DNA from: Narthecium ossifragum
Taxonomy: Eukaryota; Streptophyta; Magnoliopsida; Dioscoreales; Nartheciaceae
DNA length: 64,000 nt
Assembly: GCA_963920575.1 (NCBI GenBank)
Contig: OY986964.1
Span: 18,891,395 to 18,955,394, forward strand
Direction: 5' to 3'
Part shown: piece by piece, positions 51,689 through 63,692 of the stretch
Position numbering within the stretch: position 1 is the stretch's first letter
Layout of the letters: each line of letters opens with the position of its first letter
The notes under the pieces: generated by a model
What the model saw: the letters and a program-made list of their open reading frames with translations, nothing else
The model's database searches: none
What the model was told of the DNA's origin: nothing
Translations under genes and position numbers: made by a program

Positions 51689-52736
51689 GTCAAGGTCTCT
51701 ATAAAAGGACCTTAGTAGAAGGATGAATGAAGAGTTATGAATTATTAGGAGTAGTTGATAAATTATCATAGGAGTAGAGATAATATAGCTTCCACCAGAT
51801 ATCCACCATAGATCCATCTTCTTCCCCGCTGGTCATCTTCTCCGCAGCCGGCATCGCCTTCACCTTCATCTTCCTTCTCAGTCACTTTCTCTCTCCTCCA
51901 CGTCACCGCCACGTCATCGTTACTGTTCATCATCTCCTTCCTCTATCCCGAAACCCTAGCCAAGCTTCACCGCCGTTCCCTCTCCGGCCACCCCCGTCGC
52001 CAACCAAGGCCACCATTCTCTTCCTCTAAGCCCCACGACTCCGGCCATCTATTCCCCGTCGCCCTTCACCATCTCCGGTGAGTTTCCCGGCAACATCACC
52101 TTCACAGCCGCCGCCGTCTTCTACCCTTCCCTCCGCCATTAACCTCCCAGATCCCTTCCCCGTTTCCGTCCGACCTCCCTAACCCGATCCAAACCTCCCT
52201 AAGCCACTCCCGAAGCCTCGCCGTCGTTCCCGACGTCGGCCAACCCAACCCTCTCCTCCGTCTCCCCTAGATCCCGTCGTTCCAGCCTCGTTCAGGACAA
52301 TCCACTCCGGTGGATCTCTTCCCCACCTCCAGGCGACCCTTCCTGGAAGTATCCCGACCGCCGCCGCCGCCCCTACGCCGGCGATCCACCTCCGGCGGCC
52401 CTCAGCCCTCGGATCAACCTTAGCCTCTCCCTCAGCCACTGTTGGTTGACTTGGTCAACTGGATCCAGTCAACTTGATTGGTTCAGCCACTTAACCCAGT
52501 CCTAGCCGTTTCAGCCAAGCCACTTAGCTCAATCCGAGCCAGATTCAATTTCAAGAGCCAATCAACCAATCCAGACTTGACCCAGTCGAGTCCTACCCCA
52601 ATCTGAGCCAGATCTGAACCAGATTCGATCCAGCTTCAGCCCATTGGACTCAAATCAAGTCCGATCAGGCCTATTCTGATCGATTGGAGCAGTAGAGACC
52701 CATTACGAGAGGATCACGAGTAGACCGCTCGTAACA
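51689..52736 (+). repeat. Family II 3' LTR lacking its U3 start, copy 2
   Basis: Counterpart of 12726-13773, with the TSD partner CTCTT at 52737-52741. The TATA box is close to the deletion edge, so a promoter may remain. Confidence 0.85.
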
Positions 52737-52741
52737 CTCTT

Positions 52742-53707
52742 TGTCCGTAGGTGGGATACTGTGCTGACAGTCAACAATGTGATCATGGGCTTCTGCAAAC
52801 TATACTAGAGCCTGCCTTTGAATCTAGAATCACGACCTGACATGATGGAAGCTGAAATATCGTGCAGCATGTTCACCTCTCTAACTTGTGACCTGCTAAA
52901 CTGCTCTGCAGGATCCACACTCCTCGTAGGTAACATATGTGCTGATTTGGCCAATCTGGCAATGACGACCCAAATCGCATGAAATCCTCTCAGTATCCTT
53001 GATATTCTGGTGATGGAGTCTGTCATACCATGATCTCTACTCTGATACTGGAAAGGGTCGTAACAAGTCTGTGGTCTGTCGACACTCCAACTCTACCTCC
53101 TGACAGGTGAGGTTACAAGGAGCGAACTCTCCGTCTGACCTCTGCATCTGGCGCCAAACTAAGCTGATGATGAACTGCCTGCTGATGCCGTCAGGAATCT
53201 CTGTAGGCTCGATGTCGTCGTCGCTCCACGTCGTCATGACTCTAGCGCAGACTATCATAGTAGGGGTGCCTCGGCCTCCATCTCGTCCAGTCACTACTCT
53301 GGACCTGACTGCTCCTATATGCGGATGGAACTTCAAGAACATTGTCACCAACTGAAAAACTCCGAAGGTCATCGCCTCTGACCTGCGTAGCTCTCTCATC
53401 TGCTCTGCGCCGTCATGAGTCTCTGTCTGATCTATGCTAATCTCTCTTATGACTGTATGATGATGTCTATAATGGTGGGTGATGCCTCAACAACCTATGT
53501 TGAGCAATCAGAAGAACGGTGCGAACTGACGTGCTATACCTCGAATGGCACCGCATCAACTTGGACTGATGATTAATGAAGTAGGCGAACTCTGGCAAAG
53601 GGACGTACTCCTCCCAACTGCCTCCTACAATCTGGTGATGACGTCTGCCATGGTGTGCTCCCACTCCCACTCTAACACTGGGAGGAGCTGTAATGGGTCT
53701 GCTGGAT
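52742..53707 (-). pseudogene. Degenerate chromovirus integrase remnants, copy 2
   Basis: Second copy of 13779-14744. Its downstream continuation at 43834-44600 is visible here on the other side of the family II element. Confidence 0.65.
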
Positions 53708-53712
53708 CCGCA

Positions 53713-56305
53713 TGATACGAGTCGATCCGACTCGACCACTGGAACGGCACCCAGAAGAGGACCCAAACTGGGTTAGTGTCTTTCCTAGTTTGACTTGGAA
53801 TTCCCTAATTCAAACTAGAGTATTTAATTAGGATTAGTCTTTTATATTTAATTGAGTTCTAGTTGGTATTTGATTGTTAGGGATTAATTAAGAGTCCAGT
53901 TGAGTTAGTAAGTTGAGTTGAGTATGGAAACCTTATTATGTTACGAGCGGTCTACTCGTGATCCTCTCGTAATGGGTCTCTACTGCTCCAATCGATCAGA
54001 ATCGGCCTGATCGGACTTGATTTGAGTCCAATGGGCTGATTTGGCTAGCTAGATCGGATCTGGCTTGAGCTGGATCGGATCTGGCTGAGCCTGATTGGAT
54101 GGGACTTGACTGGGTCAAGTCTGAGTTGATCTGGATCAAGCTGACCAAGTGGATTGGGCTGGATCCGGATTAAGTGGCTGAGCCAATTTGGCCAAAGGTG
54201 GCTGGGAATATCCGACGGCTGAGAATCGCCGGAGTGGATCGCCGGAGTGGATCGCCGGCGTTGGAGCGGCGGCGGCGGTCGGGATAGTGGCAGGGAAGAT
54301 CGCGGGTTGTTGGGGAAGAGATCCACCGGAGTGGATTGGTCGGAGGTGGGCTAGATCGGCGGGATCTAGAGGTCGACGGCGGTAGGATTTGGGTTCACCG
54401 GCGTCGGGGACGACAGGAAGGCTCAGGGATGGCTTAGGACGTCGGGATATGGTCTAGGAAGGTCTGCGGGCTACTTTGGAGGGATCTGGGAGTGAGATCT
54501 GGGTTGGGCACGGGATGACGGCGATGGGGATGGAGGTCGGGTTGGCTGTGGATATCACCGGAGACGGTGATGGTGGCTAGGGACGGCGGGAAAGGGTTGG
54601 CCGGAGTCGTGGGAGATAGGGGAAGGCTTTGGCGGTCTTGGTTGGCGACGGGGACGGCCGGAGTGGAGGTAGGGAAGGAGATCGGCGGGAAGGTAGGGTA
54701 TGACTTGAGGAGGGAGACGATGAATAGTGCGGGTGACGTGGCGCTGACGTGGCGGTGGGGTCGATGACGTGGCGGAGAGAGAAAGTGACGGGAAGAGAGA
54801 GAAACACTGGTGGAGGCGGTGCCGGCTGCGGGGAAGATGACCGACGGGGAAGAAGATGAATCTATGGTGGATTTCGGGTGGAATCTACTTTACTTCTACT
54901 CCTATGATATTCTACTCCTATGATATTCTACTAATTACTCTTAATCATTCATCTCATGCATCATTACCTAATACAAACTACTAAGGTCCTTTTATAGATA
55001 CATTGACAGAGTCCTAATCCACTAGAAAAACCCCCTTGCTTGATTAGCAAGTAATAAGGTTTCTGACTCAACTCAACTTCCTAACTCAAAGGGACTCTTA
55101 ATTAATTCCTAACAATCAACTAGGACTCAATAAAAGACTAATGATAAATACTAATTAAATACTCTAGTTTGAACTAGGGAAGTCCAAGTCAAACTAGGAA
55201 AGAGGTTGAACCAGATTGGTTCCTCTTCTGGGTTCGGGTCCAGTTGGTCGAGTCGGATCGACTCGTATCATATTACTTGCTAATTAAGCAAGGGGGTTTT
55301 CTTGTTGGATTAGGACTCAGTCAAGGTCTCTATAAAAGGACCTCGATAGCTAGGTATGATGCATGAAGAGAATTATGATGAATTAAGAATAGTTTAGTAG
55401 AATATAATGGGAGTAGAAGTAATGTAGTTTCCACAGGAAAATCCACTATCGATCCACCTTCTTCCCCGTCGGTCATCTTCTCCGCAGCCGGTACCACCTC
55501 CACGGACTTTCTCTCTCCGCCACGTCAACGCCACATCATCACTGTTCATCGTCTTTCTCCACTTCTCTCCCGTGCCCAAACCCTAAGCTACCGCCGACCA
55601 TCATCGTTCTCTCCTCTCTGGCCGCCCCGTCGCCATCCAAGACCACCATCCTATTCCCCAAGCCCTCACAACTCCGGCCAACACCTTCACCGTTTTCGTC
55701 ATCTCCTCCGGGTCTTCCCACGGCAACCCAACTTCACAGCCGCCGTCCCCCTTCCACGTCCGTCCCCGATCTCACCCCCAAAACCACCCTAAAACCCTCG
55801 TCAGCCTTCCTAGACCCGATCCTAACCATTCTAAGCCACGCCTGAGCCTCACCGTCGTCCCCGACGCCGATCCGACACTAAACCCATCGCCGGGCACACC
55901 AGATCCCGACGATCTAGCCATCCTACGACCCATCCACTCCGGTGGATATCTTCCCCATCGTCCTGCGACCTCTCCTGCCAAGTTCCCGACCACCTCCGAC
56001 ACCCTACGCCGGCAATCCACTCCGGTGAGCCTCAGCCATCGGATCCACTCCAGTGATCCCTCATCCCACTTCCCTGGTTGATCCAGTCAACTTGACTTTG
56101 TCTAACCACTTAACTCAATCCAGTTCAACCCAGTCAAGTCCTATCCAGTCAGGCTCAGCCAGATCTGAACCAGCTCAAGCCAGATCCGATCCCGCTAACC
56201 AGATTCAGCCAATTGGACTTGAACCAAATCCGATCAGGCCAATTCTGATAGATTGGAGCAGTAGAGACCCGATACGAGAGGATTACGAGTAGACCGCTCG
56301 TATCA
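53713..56305 (+). mobile_element. Solo family II LTR split by a second one, copy 2
   Basis: Outer LTR 53713-53938 plus 55276-56305. It contains the inner LTR, which in this copy has a 13-bp tandem duplication (offset changes from 38963 to 38976). Confidence 0.85.
53939..55270 (-). mobile_element. Inner solo family II LTR, 1332 bp, copy 2
   Basis: Same insertion as 14976-16294, TSD TATTA at 53934-53938 and 55271-55275. A 13-bp unit (GCCGGAGTGGATC) is doubled near 54229-54254, a replication-slippage change after the duplication. Confidence 0.9.
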
Positions 56306-56310
56306 CCACA

Positions 56311-57413
56311 ACACAGCTACCGAAGCACACCTTACCGTCTGCTAACGCTGTCCAACCCTCAATCACGTGCTCGGTACCAACCGCAACACGGATCTCCATG
56401 AACTTCGGATATATGCCTTGGGTCTCTATCACTCTGGCTATGAGAGCTGGGATGCTGTGAACAACAAGGAGCAAATCATCTGGAACATGATCCTCGAAAC
56501 TCGGTCCACTAACTATCTGTCTCCAAGGGTCGATCGACCCACTAAAGTTGCTCTAGCTTCTCTAACAACTGGTGATGGCTATCACTCTTAAAGGCACTAA
56601 CGTAGTGGCTTTAAGACTAGAGCTCCGGTCTCTTGGTCAATCTGGTCAATGGTCCCGCGGTCCTGGAGATGTCTCTGCTGAATCTCGATTACCGTCCTCA
56701 ACCTCTGCCATCGCCTAACTGCCTCGGACTCAGCTGGATCAACTAAGCTGTCCGCCGCTGACACAATCCGTCCCCCGAATCCTGCCTCTGAAGGGCAAAA
56801 CCTCGCACTGGGAGCCAAATAACGCCGATGCACCCTCCGCAGTTGCGATGCAAACACAAAATATTGCTCATGGTCCTCAACGCGCCAGTAGATATGATTT
56901 TGTCGACGAACGCTACTGCAACTGATCAAGGTACGGCCTAAAGATCATCTACATCATATATGTGAAAGCTGCTGGTGCGTTGGTCAGACCAAACGGCATC
57001 AATGTGAACTAGTACAGTCCGTACCTCGTACGGAAGGCTGTCTCCAGGATGTCGCAATCCCGAATCCTCAACTGGTGTAGTCGCTACGATGTTCAAACTC
57101 TGAAGGGATCTACGAGTCTCTCAACGGCTAACGCGTCATCAACGCACTGTAGCGGACACATACTCGTCATTGCAACATTGACTATCTCCCTGAAGCCTGT
57201 GCATGTATGGAGGGAACAATCCACATGCAAACTCACAGCGCTCAAACCGCCCAGAGGAATCTCGACCTCAAACTCGGTGTCCCGCGAAGGCGACAAGCAG
57301 AAAGTTCCTCAAAAATGACAGCTGCACAAACAACAACAACAACAACACGAAGGAAAACTGCTCTCCTAAGCACCCTCAAAAACAAAGAGGGGAGGAGGTC
57401 ACCACAGACTGGT
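56311..57413 (-). pseudogene. Degenerate chromovirus reverse transcriptase, copy 2
   Basis: Second copy of 17335-18437 with the same stops. Substitutions were noticed near 56795, 57054 and 57316. Confidence 0.7.
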
Positions 57414-57418
57414 GAACA

Positions 57419-60003
57419 TGATACGAGCGGTCTACTCGTAATCCTCTCGTACCGGGTCTCTACTGCTCCAATCGATCAGAATTGGCCTGATTGGACTTGA
57501 TTTAAGTCCAATTGGCTGAATCTGGTTAGTTGGATCGGATCTGGCTTAAGCTGGTTCAAATCTGGCTGAGTCTGACTGGATAAGACTTGGTTTGGTAAGT
57601 CTGATTGGTTGATTGGCTTAAGGAATTGAATCTGGCTCGGATTGGGCTAAGTGGCTGGGCTGAACCGGCTAGAATTGGGTTAACAGGCTGACTCAATTTG
57701 GGCAATCAAGGTCTAGGGAGATCCGACGGCTGAGGGGTCGCCGGAGTGGATCGCCGGTGTAGGGCGCGGCGACGGCGGTCTGGATCTTGGCAGGAAGGGT
57801 CGCCTGGAGGTGGGGATGAGATCCGAAGCGTTGGATTGGTCGGAGAATGGCTAGATCAACGGGATCTTGGATATGCCCGGCGGTGGGTTTAGAGGAGATC
57901 GGCGTTCGGGACGACGGTGAGGCTCCGGAGTGGTTGGGGAAGGTTGGGATCGGGTATAGGGAAGGTCGGCTAGGGTTATAGGAAGATTTGGGGGTGAGAT
58001 CTGGGTAGGACACGGGTTAACGGCAATGGGGACGGAGGTCGGGTTGTCGGGGAAGACGTCGGGGGAGACGACGGAGGCGGAGGAGCAGCTTGGTGAGGTC
58101 GTGGGCTACAGGGGAGGTCGAAGGTGGACTTTGGAGGTGACGGGGACGGCCGGAGAAGGCTGAGGGAAGGACGGCCGGTGGTAGGGTTGCAGCACGCGGA
58201 AGAGAAGAGAGGAAGAAGATGGTGATGATGTGGCACTGGATGCTGACGTGGCGGATTGATACGAGTCGATCTGACTCGACCAACTGGACCCGAACCCAGA
58301 AGAGGAACCAAACTAGTTCAGCCTCTTTCCTAGTTTGACTTGGACTTCCCTAGTTCAAACTAGAGTATTTGATTAGAATTTATCATTAGTTTTTTATATT
58401 TAATTGAGTCCTATTTGATATTTGATTGTTATGAATTAATTAAGAGTCCATTTGAGTTAGGAAGTTTAAGTTGAGTCAGAAAGCCTTATTACTTGCTAAT
58501 TAAGCAAGGGGGTTTTTAGTTGGATTAGGACTCTGTCAAGGTCTCTATAAAAGGACCTTAGTATTTTGTATTAGGTTATGCATGAATGATGAAGAGTAAT
58601 TAGTAGAATATCATAGGAATAGAATATCATAGGAGTAGTGGTAATGTAGCTTCCACCAGAATTCCACCATAGATCCATCTTCTTCCCCGTCGATCATCTT
58701 CTCCGCAGCCGGCATCGCCTCCACCGGAATTCCTCTCTCCCCGTCACTTTCTCTCTCCACCACGTCAGCACCACGTCTGCACCCAGCACCACGTCACCGC
58801 ACTGTTCATCGTCTCCCTCCTCTCCAAACCCTAAGCTACCACCGGCATCCCTTCCGCAGCCCTCTCCGGGCACCCCCGCTGCCATTCAAGGCCCCCATCG
58901 TCTTTCCCTTGGAACCACGACTCCGTCCAGCCCCTCGTCAGCCTCCATCGTCCTCTCCGGCGTCTTCCCCGGCAACCTCCACTTCACAGCTCCGCATACC
59001 CTTCCGCGTCCAACCCCGATCTCACCTCCCGACCCCTCTAAAAGCCTCATTAACCGTCCTTAACACCCTTACGACCATCCACGACCCTTCCCGACGTCCC
59101 CAGAGCCACCCCCGTCGTCCCCGACGCCGGTGAACCCAAACCCCTTCCGCCGACCTCTTAGATCCGGCCGATCCTCCACCCATTTCCCAGATTTGAGCCG
59201 GTGGATCTCTTCCCCACCTCCAGGCGAACCTTTCTGCCAAGATCCCTACCGCCGCCGACGTCCCTACGCCGGCGATCCACTCCGGCGACTCTCAGCCCTC
59301 GGATCAAGGCTGGTTCAGCCCAACCAACTGACTCAGCCACATCCAGCCAATTGAACCTGGCCAACCTGATCCAGATCAATTCAGACTTGACCCCCATCCA
59401 ATCAGGCTCAGCCAGGCCAATTGGACTCAAATCAAGTCCGATCAGGCCGATTCTGATCGATTGGAGCAGTAGAGACCCGATACGAGAGGATTACGAGTAG
59501 ACCGCTCGTATCACGGATAGAGGAAGTGACGGGGAGAGAGAAATTCCGGTGAAGGCGGTGCCGGTTGCGGAGAAGATGACCGACGGGGAAGAAGGTTGAT
59601 CTATGGTGGATTTCGGGTGGAATCTACATTACCTCTACTCCTATGATATTCTATCAACTATTCTTAATAATTTTCTTCATCATTCATCCTTCCTAATACA
59701 AACTACTGAGGTCCTTTTATAGAGACCTTGACAGAGTCCTAATCCAAATAGAAAACCCCCTTGCTTAATTAGCAAGTAATAAGGCTTTCAAACTCAACTC
59801 AACTTCCTAACTCAAATGGACTCTTAATTAATTCCTAACAATCAAATATTAACTAGGACTCAGTAAAAGAATAATAATAAATCCTAATTAAATACTCTAG
59901 TTTGAACTAGGAAAGTCCAAGTCAAACTAGGAAAGAGGCTGAACCAGTTTGGTTCCTCTTCTGGGTTCGGGTCCAGTTGGTCAAGTCAAATAGACTCGTA
60001 TCA
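57419..60003 (-). mobile_element. Solo family II LTR with an inner solo LTR, TSD GAACA
   Basis: Minus-strand outer LTR 57419-58256 plus 59519-60003, flanked by GAACA at 57414-57418 and 60004-60008. It is the intact form of the LTR cut at 18717. Confidence 0.9.
58257..59513 (+). mobile_element. Inner solo family II LTR, 1257 bp, TSD CGGAT
   Basis: Starts TGATACGAGTCGATCTG and ends CTCGTATCA, flanked by CGGAT at 58252-58256 and 59514-59518; inserted in opposite orientation in another family II LTR. TATAAAAG near 58547. Confidence 0.9.
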
Positions 60004-60008
60004 GAACA

Positions 60009-60546
60009 ACCCCAGCCCTCGACAACCAGAATGATCACCAACTCGTGATTTTCAATGAGAGCAAAACAACGCCGTCAGGTGTACCCACGACACCTTCCCC
60101 CGGCCCAAGAAGCACAACTCGGTGCACGACCAACCGACGCAACCTAGAAAGCCGTCGAACCCCAACGTATCCCACACGTGGGTGACGAACACCTAGAGGT
60201 CTCCAACCTTTAGCAAACGCCCCGACAAGAGCAACCAACCCAAGCTCTTGTCGTAATCGGTGGCTACTCTCAAAGCCACACCCGACTCTAGTCCCGCGCC
60301 AACACAGCCACATGGGAACGAATCACAAGGGAAAGCCAGAGCCACAAGGAAACCACAAGCTGTGGGAAGCTCTGAAAGCTGAAATCTAAAGTTGAAAGCT
60401 GAAACTGAAGTGGAATGTCTGACACTGGCTGTCGTGGATTGTTTGAGGGGTTGTGATTGGTCAGGTGTTGGCTGGTGACTCCCCTTTGGATTGGCGATAC
60501 GGCAGTGGTATCTATAACATGCATACCAATCCATTCGCAGATTTCA
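60009..60546 (-). other. Unassigned retroelement remnant
   Basis: By position the upstream continuation of the chromovirus pol remnant (minus strand), but I could not recognise a protease or other domain. Open frames on the minus strand are GC-biased and probably not real. Confidence 0.35.
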
Positions 60547-61507
60547 TGATACGAGCGGTCTACTCGTGATCCTCTTGTATCGGGTCTCTACTGCTCCAAT
60601 CGATAAGGTTTGGCATGATCGGACTTGATTTGAGTTCAATTGGCTGAATCTAGCTTATCTTGGTCAGATCTGGCTGAGCCTGATTGGATAGGACTTGACT
60701 GGGTCAAGTCTGAGTTGATCTGGATCAGGCTGACCGGGTTTGGATTGGGCTAAGTGGCTGGCTTGGGCTGGATATGACTTGACTCGGATTAAGTGGTTGA
60801 GCTGAATCAGGTTAGAGTTGGCTGAGCCAACTTGGTTGGGCTGAACCGGAGTTGATCCAAGGCTGATGTTCGCCGGAGTCGATCGCTGGCGTAGGAGCGA
60901 CGGCGGCGGTCGGGACCTTGGCAGGAGAAGTCATCGGTGGTTGCGAAGAGATCCAACGGCTCTGATTGGCTGTAGGAGTAGTAGGGACGGTGGATCTGGA
61001 GTACCGTCGGCGGTGGGTTAGAGGAGGCCGGCGTCGGGGACGACGGCGAGGCTTGGGCGTGGCTTAGAGGGGTTGGGATCGGGTCTAGGAAGGTCGGCGG
61101 AGGTTTTATGGTGGATTTTTGGTGGAATCTACATTAGCTCTACTCTTATGATATTCTATCAACTATTCTTAATTCATAATAAACTCTCTTCATCATTCAT
61201 CCCCATCATACAAACTACTGAGGTCCTTTTATAGAGACCTTGACAGAGTACTAATCCAACTAGAAAACTCCCTTGCTTAATTAGCAAGGGGGTTAAACTC
61301 AACTCAACTTCCTAACTCAAATGGACTCTTAATTAATTCCTAACAATCAAATATTAACTAGGACTTAATAAAAGAATAATAATAAATCCTAATCAAATAC
61401 TCTAATTTGAACTAGGGTCTTCAAGTCAAACTAGGAAAGAGGCTGAACCAGTTTGGTTCCTCTTCTGGGTTCGGGTCCAGTTGGTCGAGTCGGATCGACT
61501 CGTATCA
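60547..61507 (-). repeat. Family II 3' LTR of a minus-strand element, 961 bp
   Basis: Plus strand reads TGATACGAGCGG to CGACTCGTATCA. It is shorter than other copies because part of the GC-rich centre is deleted (near 61105). It is preceded on the minus strand by a polypurine tract at 61508-61520. Putative TSD TTTCA at 60542-60546; the other end lies beyond the window. Confidence 0.85.
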
Positions 61508-61520
61508 TCCCCCCTTCCTT
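61508..61520 (-). promoter_or_regulatory. Polypurine tract, family II
   Basis: AAGGAAGGGGGGA on the minus strand before the LTR, and CTTGAGGACAAGGCC upstream. This is the only intact family II tract in the window. Confidence 0.75.
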
Positions 61521-61573
61521 CAGAATTGGCCTTGTCCTCAAGGCCAGAGTCAAGTCAAGTAGGATGGCTCTAT

Positions 61574-61736
61574 GGGCGTGTTTCGATACACGGGATCCGC
61601 CGGGATCCCGTGTATCCGGTGAACGAGCGGATCCCGCACCGCGGGATCCAGCATTTGGGTTCCGCGTGGGTTCCGTGCGGATCCCGGAAATTGGAATCTG
61701 CCCATCGAGCGGACGCCGAGGGAGGTATCCGCGCCC
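61574..61736. mobile_element. Short MITE-like insertion, 163 bp, TSD TAT
   Basis: Present here but absent from the homologous position at 12706 and 51669 (CCACATGGAGCC). The ends are GGGCGTGTTTCGATAC and, inverted, GGGCGCGGATACC, flanked by TAT at 61571-61573 and 61737-61739. The 3-bp TSD and GGGCGTGTTT-type terminus resemble PIF/Harbinger Tourist-like MITEs. It holds internal inverted GGGATCC words and no ORF. Confidence 0.7.
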
Positions 61737-61773
61737 TATGTGGCAGGACCGAATCAACTTGCTTCTGTAGCTA

Positions 61774-62471
61774 TAGACTCGGTGGCGAGAAACTAGGACT
61801 ATCCCATGACGTGTCTTCAATGGCTCTCCTGGATCATCCTCATCATGTCCCATCAGTAGTGTTGCCCATGACCATAGGATGGGATCTGATCTCCATGGTC
61901 TGACTAGCTGTGCAGGGACTTGGCTTGATTCTTGGTCAAGCTGGCTTTGGTCCAATCTGAAGTGAAAATGGCTAGACCATGCTTCTGTTGCACTAGTCTG
62001 GGCTAGAAGTTGGTTGAACCAAGTTGAATCTTCAGCTGTGCTGAGTCGTACTCTGGTCCAAACTTGTCTGACATGGTTGGGTCTACCGATGTCAATCTGG
62101 ACTTGGGTCAGCTGAGCCAAACCGGTGTTACCATCATAGTCAGATCTGATCAGATTGAATATGACATATGAATAAGTAGGGTAGCTCCTTTGATGACTCA
62201 TATCAACCTTCGGATGCTTGATCAACGGCTGAGGATGCATCGTGATCACTCGGACATGATCTGGATGGTCCTGATTGCTTAGGGCTGTTTGATCAGGTTT
62301 AGATCGAAGATCGGAAGCACTGGATCGAAGATCACGCTGATCAAACGGCGGGATCAAGTAGCAGTCTTGATTGGACGGCTGAGAAGCTGCCGGAGTAGGA
62401 TCAACGGCGAAACCAGGTTGCCAGAGTGTGGCAACGACACAGGAAGCTTCGCAGGGACGTGGGGGTTCCAT
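61774..62471 (-). CDS. Family II internal ORF, uninterrupted at the stop site
   Basis: Minus-strand homologue of the C-terminal half of 11002-12678, from MEPPRPCEASC through DYDGNTGLAQLTQ, where the two other copies have a stop, into the shared module (AEAWSSHFHFRLDQSQLD, RPWRSDPILWSWATLLMG). Past GEPLK the reading changes frame relative to the others and runs through the MITE into the LTR. The upstream part lies at 62472-62875, with indels. It shows the module can be joined to the rest of the ORF. Confidence 0.5.
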
Positions 62472-62875
62472 CCGTACAGTTTGATCGATGGATTGGGCTT
62501 CGGATGCACCGGATCTGAAGGTGGCGGCGCGGTGGATGTCGTCGCCGGTGATCGTCGGTGATCAAGGCCGCGACGGTGCGTGAGATCGTCGGGAACAGGT
62601 ACGGGAAGGTCTTGGGAACTTTCTCGTGAGGTTTGATCGAAGGATCAACCTAGGATCTTGGTGGAGTGGAGGAGGCCGGAACAGGGGCTTTCACCGGAGT
62701 TGGATGTCGGCGATCCAGGCCTCAATCGTGGTCGTTGTTGGCCACGGCGGCGTCGGTGAGGGACGCCGGTGCTTCCTCCCTGGATGGGTGGGGAGGAAGA
62801 CGTCGGACGGCGGCCTTGGGGTGGCGGCTCGGAGATGAGCCGACGGGCTCTGGTTTTGAGTCGGGACGACGATGG
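62472..62875 (-). pseudogene. Family II ORF, middle part, broken
   Basis: Matches the Arg/Pro-rich middle of the family II ORF (11480-11880), with indels that break the frame. It is cut at 62875 by a family I LTR. Confidence 0.5.
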
Positions 62876-63692
62876 TGATACGATGCACCTTCTCAAGGGC
62901 TTTCGTACCTGGTCTCTTGCCTTATCTCAGATCCTCTTTAGCCAACTCTATGGCTAGGTCGAGAGATACCTTTAGGGTTTTAGGAGAAGGACCCTAGGTA
63001 TTCGACGAGGAAGACGAAGACTAGAGGAGGAGACGGATGAGAAGAGGGATACCTTGCAGCTCCTCTAGGGTTGGCTGGCTTCTCTTGGAGATCCAAGCCT
63101 TGGAGAACGTGGGTGATGGCTGGTTGTGGTGATGATGGTGGCGAAGGAGTGGACGGCAGCGGAGAAGGAGACCGGTGACCGGCTGTAGAGAGAGAGGAAG
63201 GTGGCTGGTGGATTATGAGGAAACTAGGTTACAGCTACTCCTATATTACTTCTACTACTCCTAGGATTTATCTCTACTAAATAATAACTCTCATAAATTC
63301 GTCCATGCATAATTACAAGCTATGGAGGTCCTTTTATAGAGGCCTCAAGAGAGTTCTACTACAACTAGAGAACTACCTTGCTTTAATCAGCAAGTAACCA
63401 TACTTTCCTACTAATACTCAATCATAACTCAAACTTCCTGATTACTAGGACTCTTAATAGGAACTAATAAAGCAAATCATAAACTGAACTCAAACTAGGA
63501 AACTAACTCAATCAAGATAACTACTAACTAGGAAATCATCTAAGTAAGCAAACCAGCTAGGAATAGGATTCCTTTGGCCGGTTGAGCTTAGAACGCCCAA
63601 AGGGACTTGGGTGCAGCCAACTGCTTGGCGTGGGCCCATCCAAGCAAGGACGTGGGCCCCTTCTTGGAATGGCTCGGTTCGACCTCGTATCA
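62876..63692 (-). repeat. Family I 3' LTR, minus-strand element, 817 bp
   Basis: Plus strand reads TGATACGATGCACC to GACCTCGTATCA; several substitutions and indels relative to 10028-10851. TATA box near 63340 on the minus strand. Inserted in family II internal sequence; putative TSD GATGG at 62871-62875. Confidence 0.9.

Larger units (their letters stand above)
44606..52736 (+). mobile_element. Family II element with a nested family I element, TSD CTCTT
   Basis: 5' LTR 44606-45846 plus 49820-49900, internal region 49901-51690, 3' LTR about 51689-52736, TSD CTCTT at 44601-44605 and 52737-52741, inserted in chromovirus pol. The family I element sits in the 5' LTR. The 3' LTR lacks its U3 start and the polypurine tract. 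No RT or integrase anywhere. Confidence 0.9.

Noticed and set aside
60035..60534. Minus-strand GC-rich frames as a protein gene
   Set aside because: No domain, overlapping alternative frames, and a position between degenerate pol and an LTR.
61574..61736. hAT or CACTA assignment for the small insertion
   Set aside because: No 8-bp TSD and no CACTA terminus; the comparison with empty sites gives 3-bp TAT.
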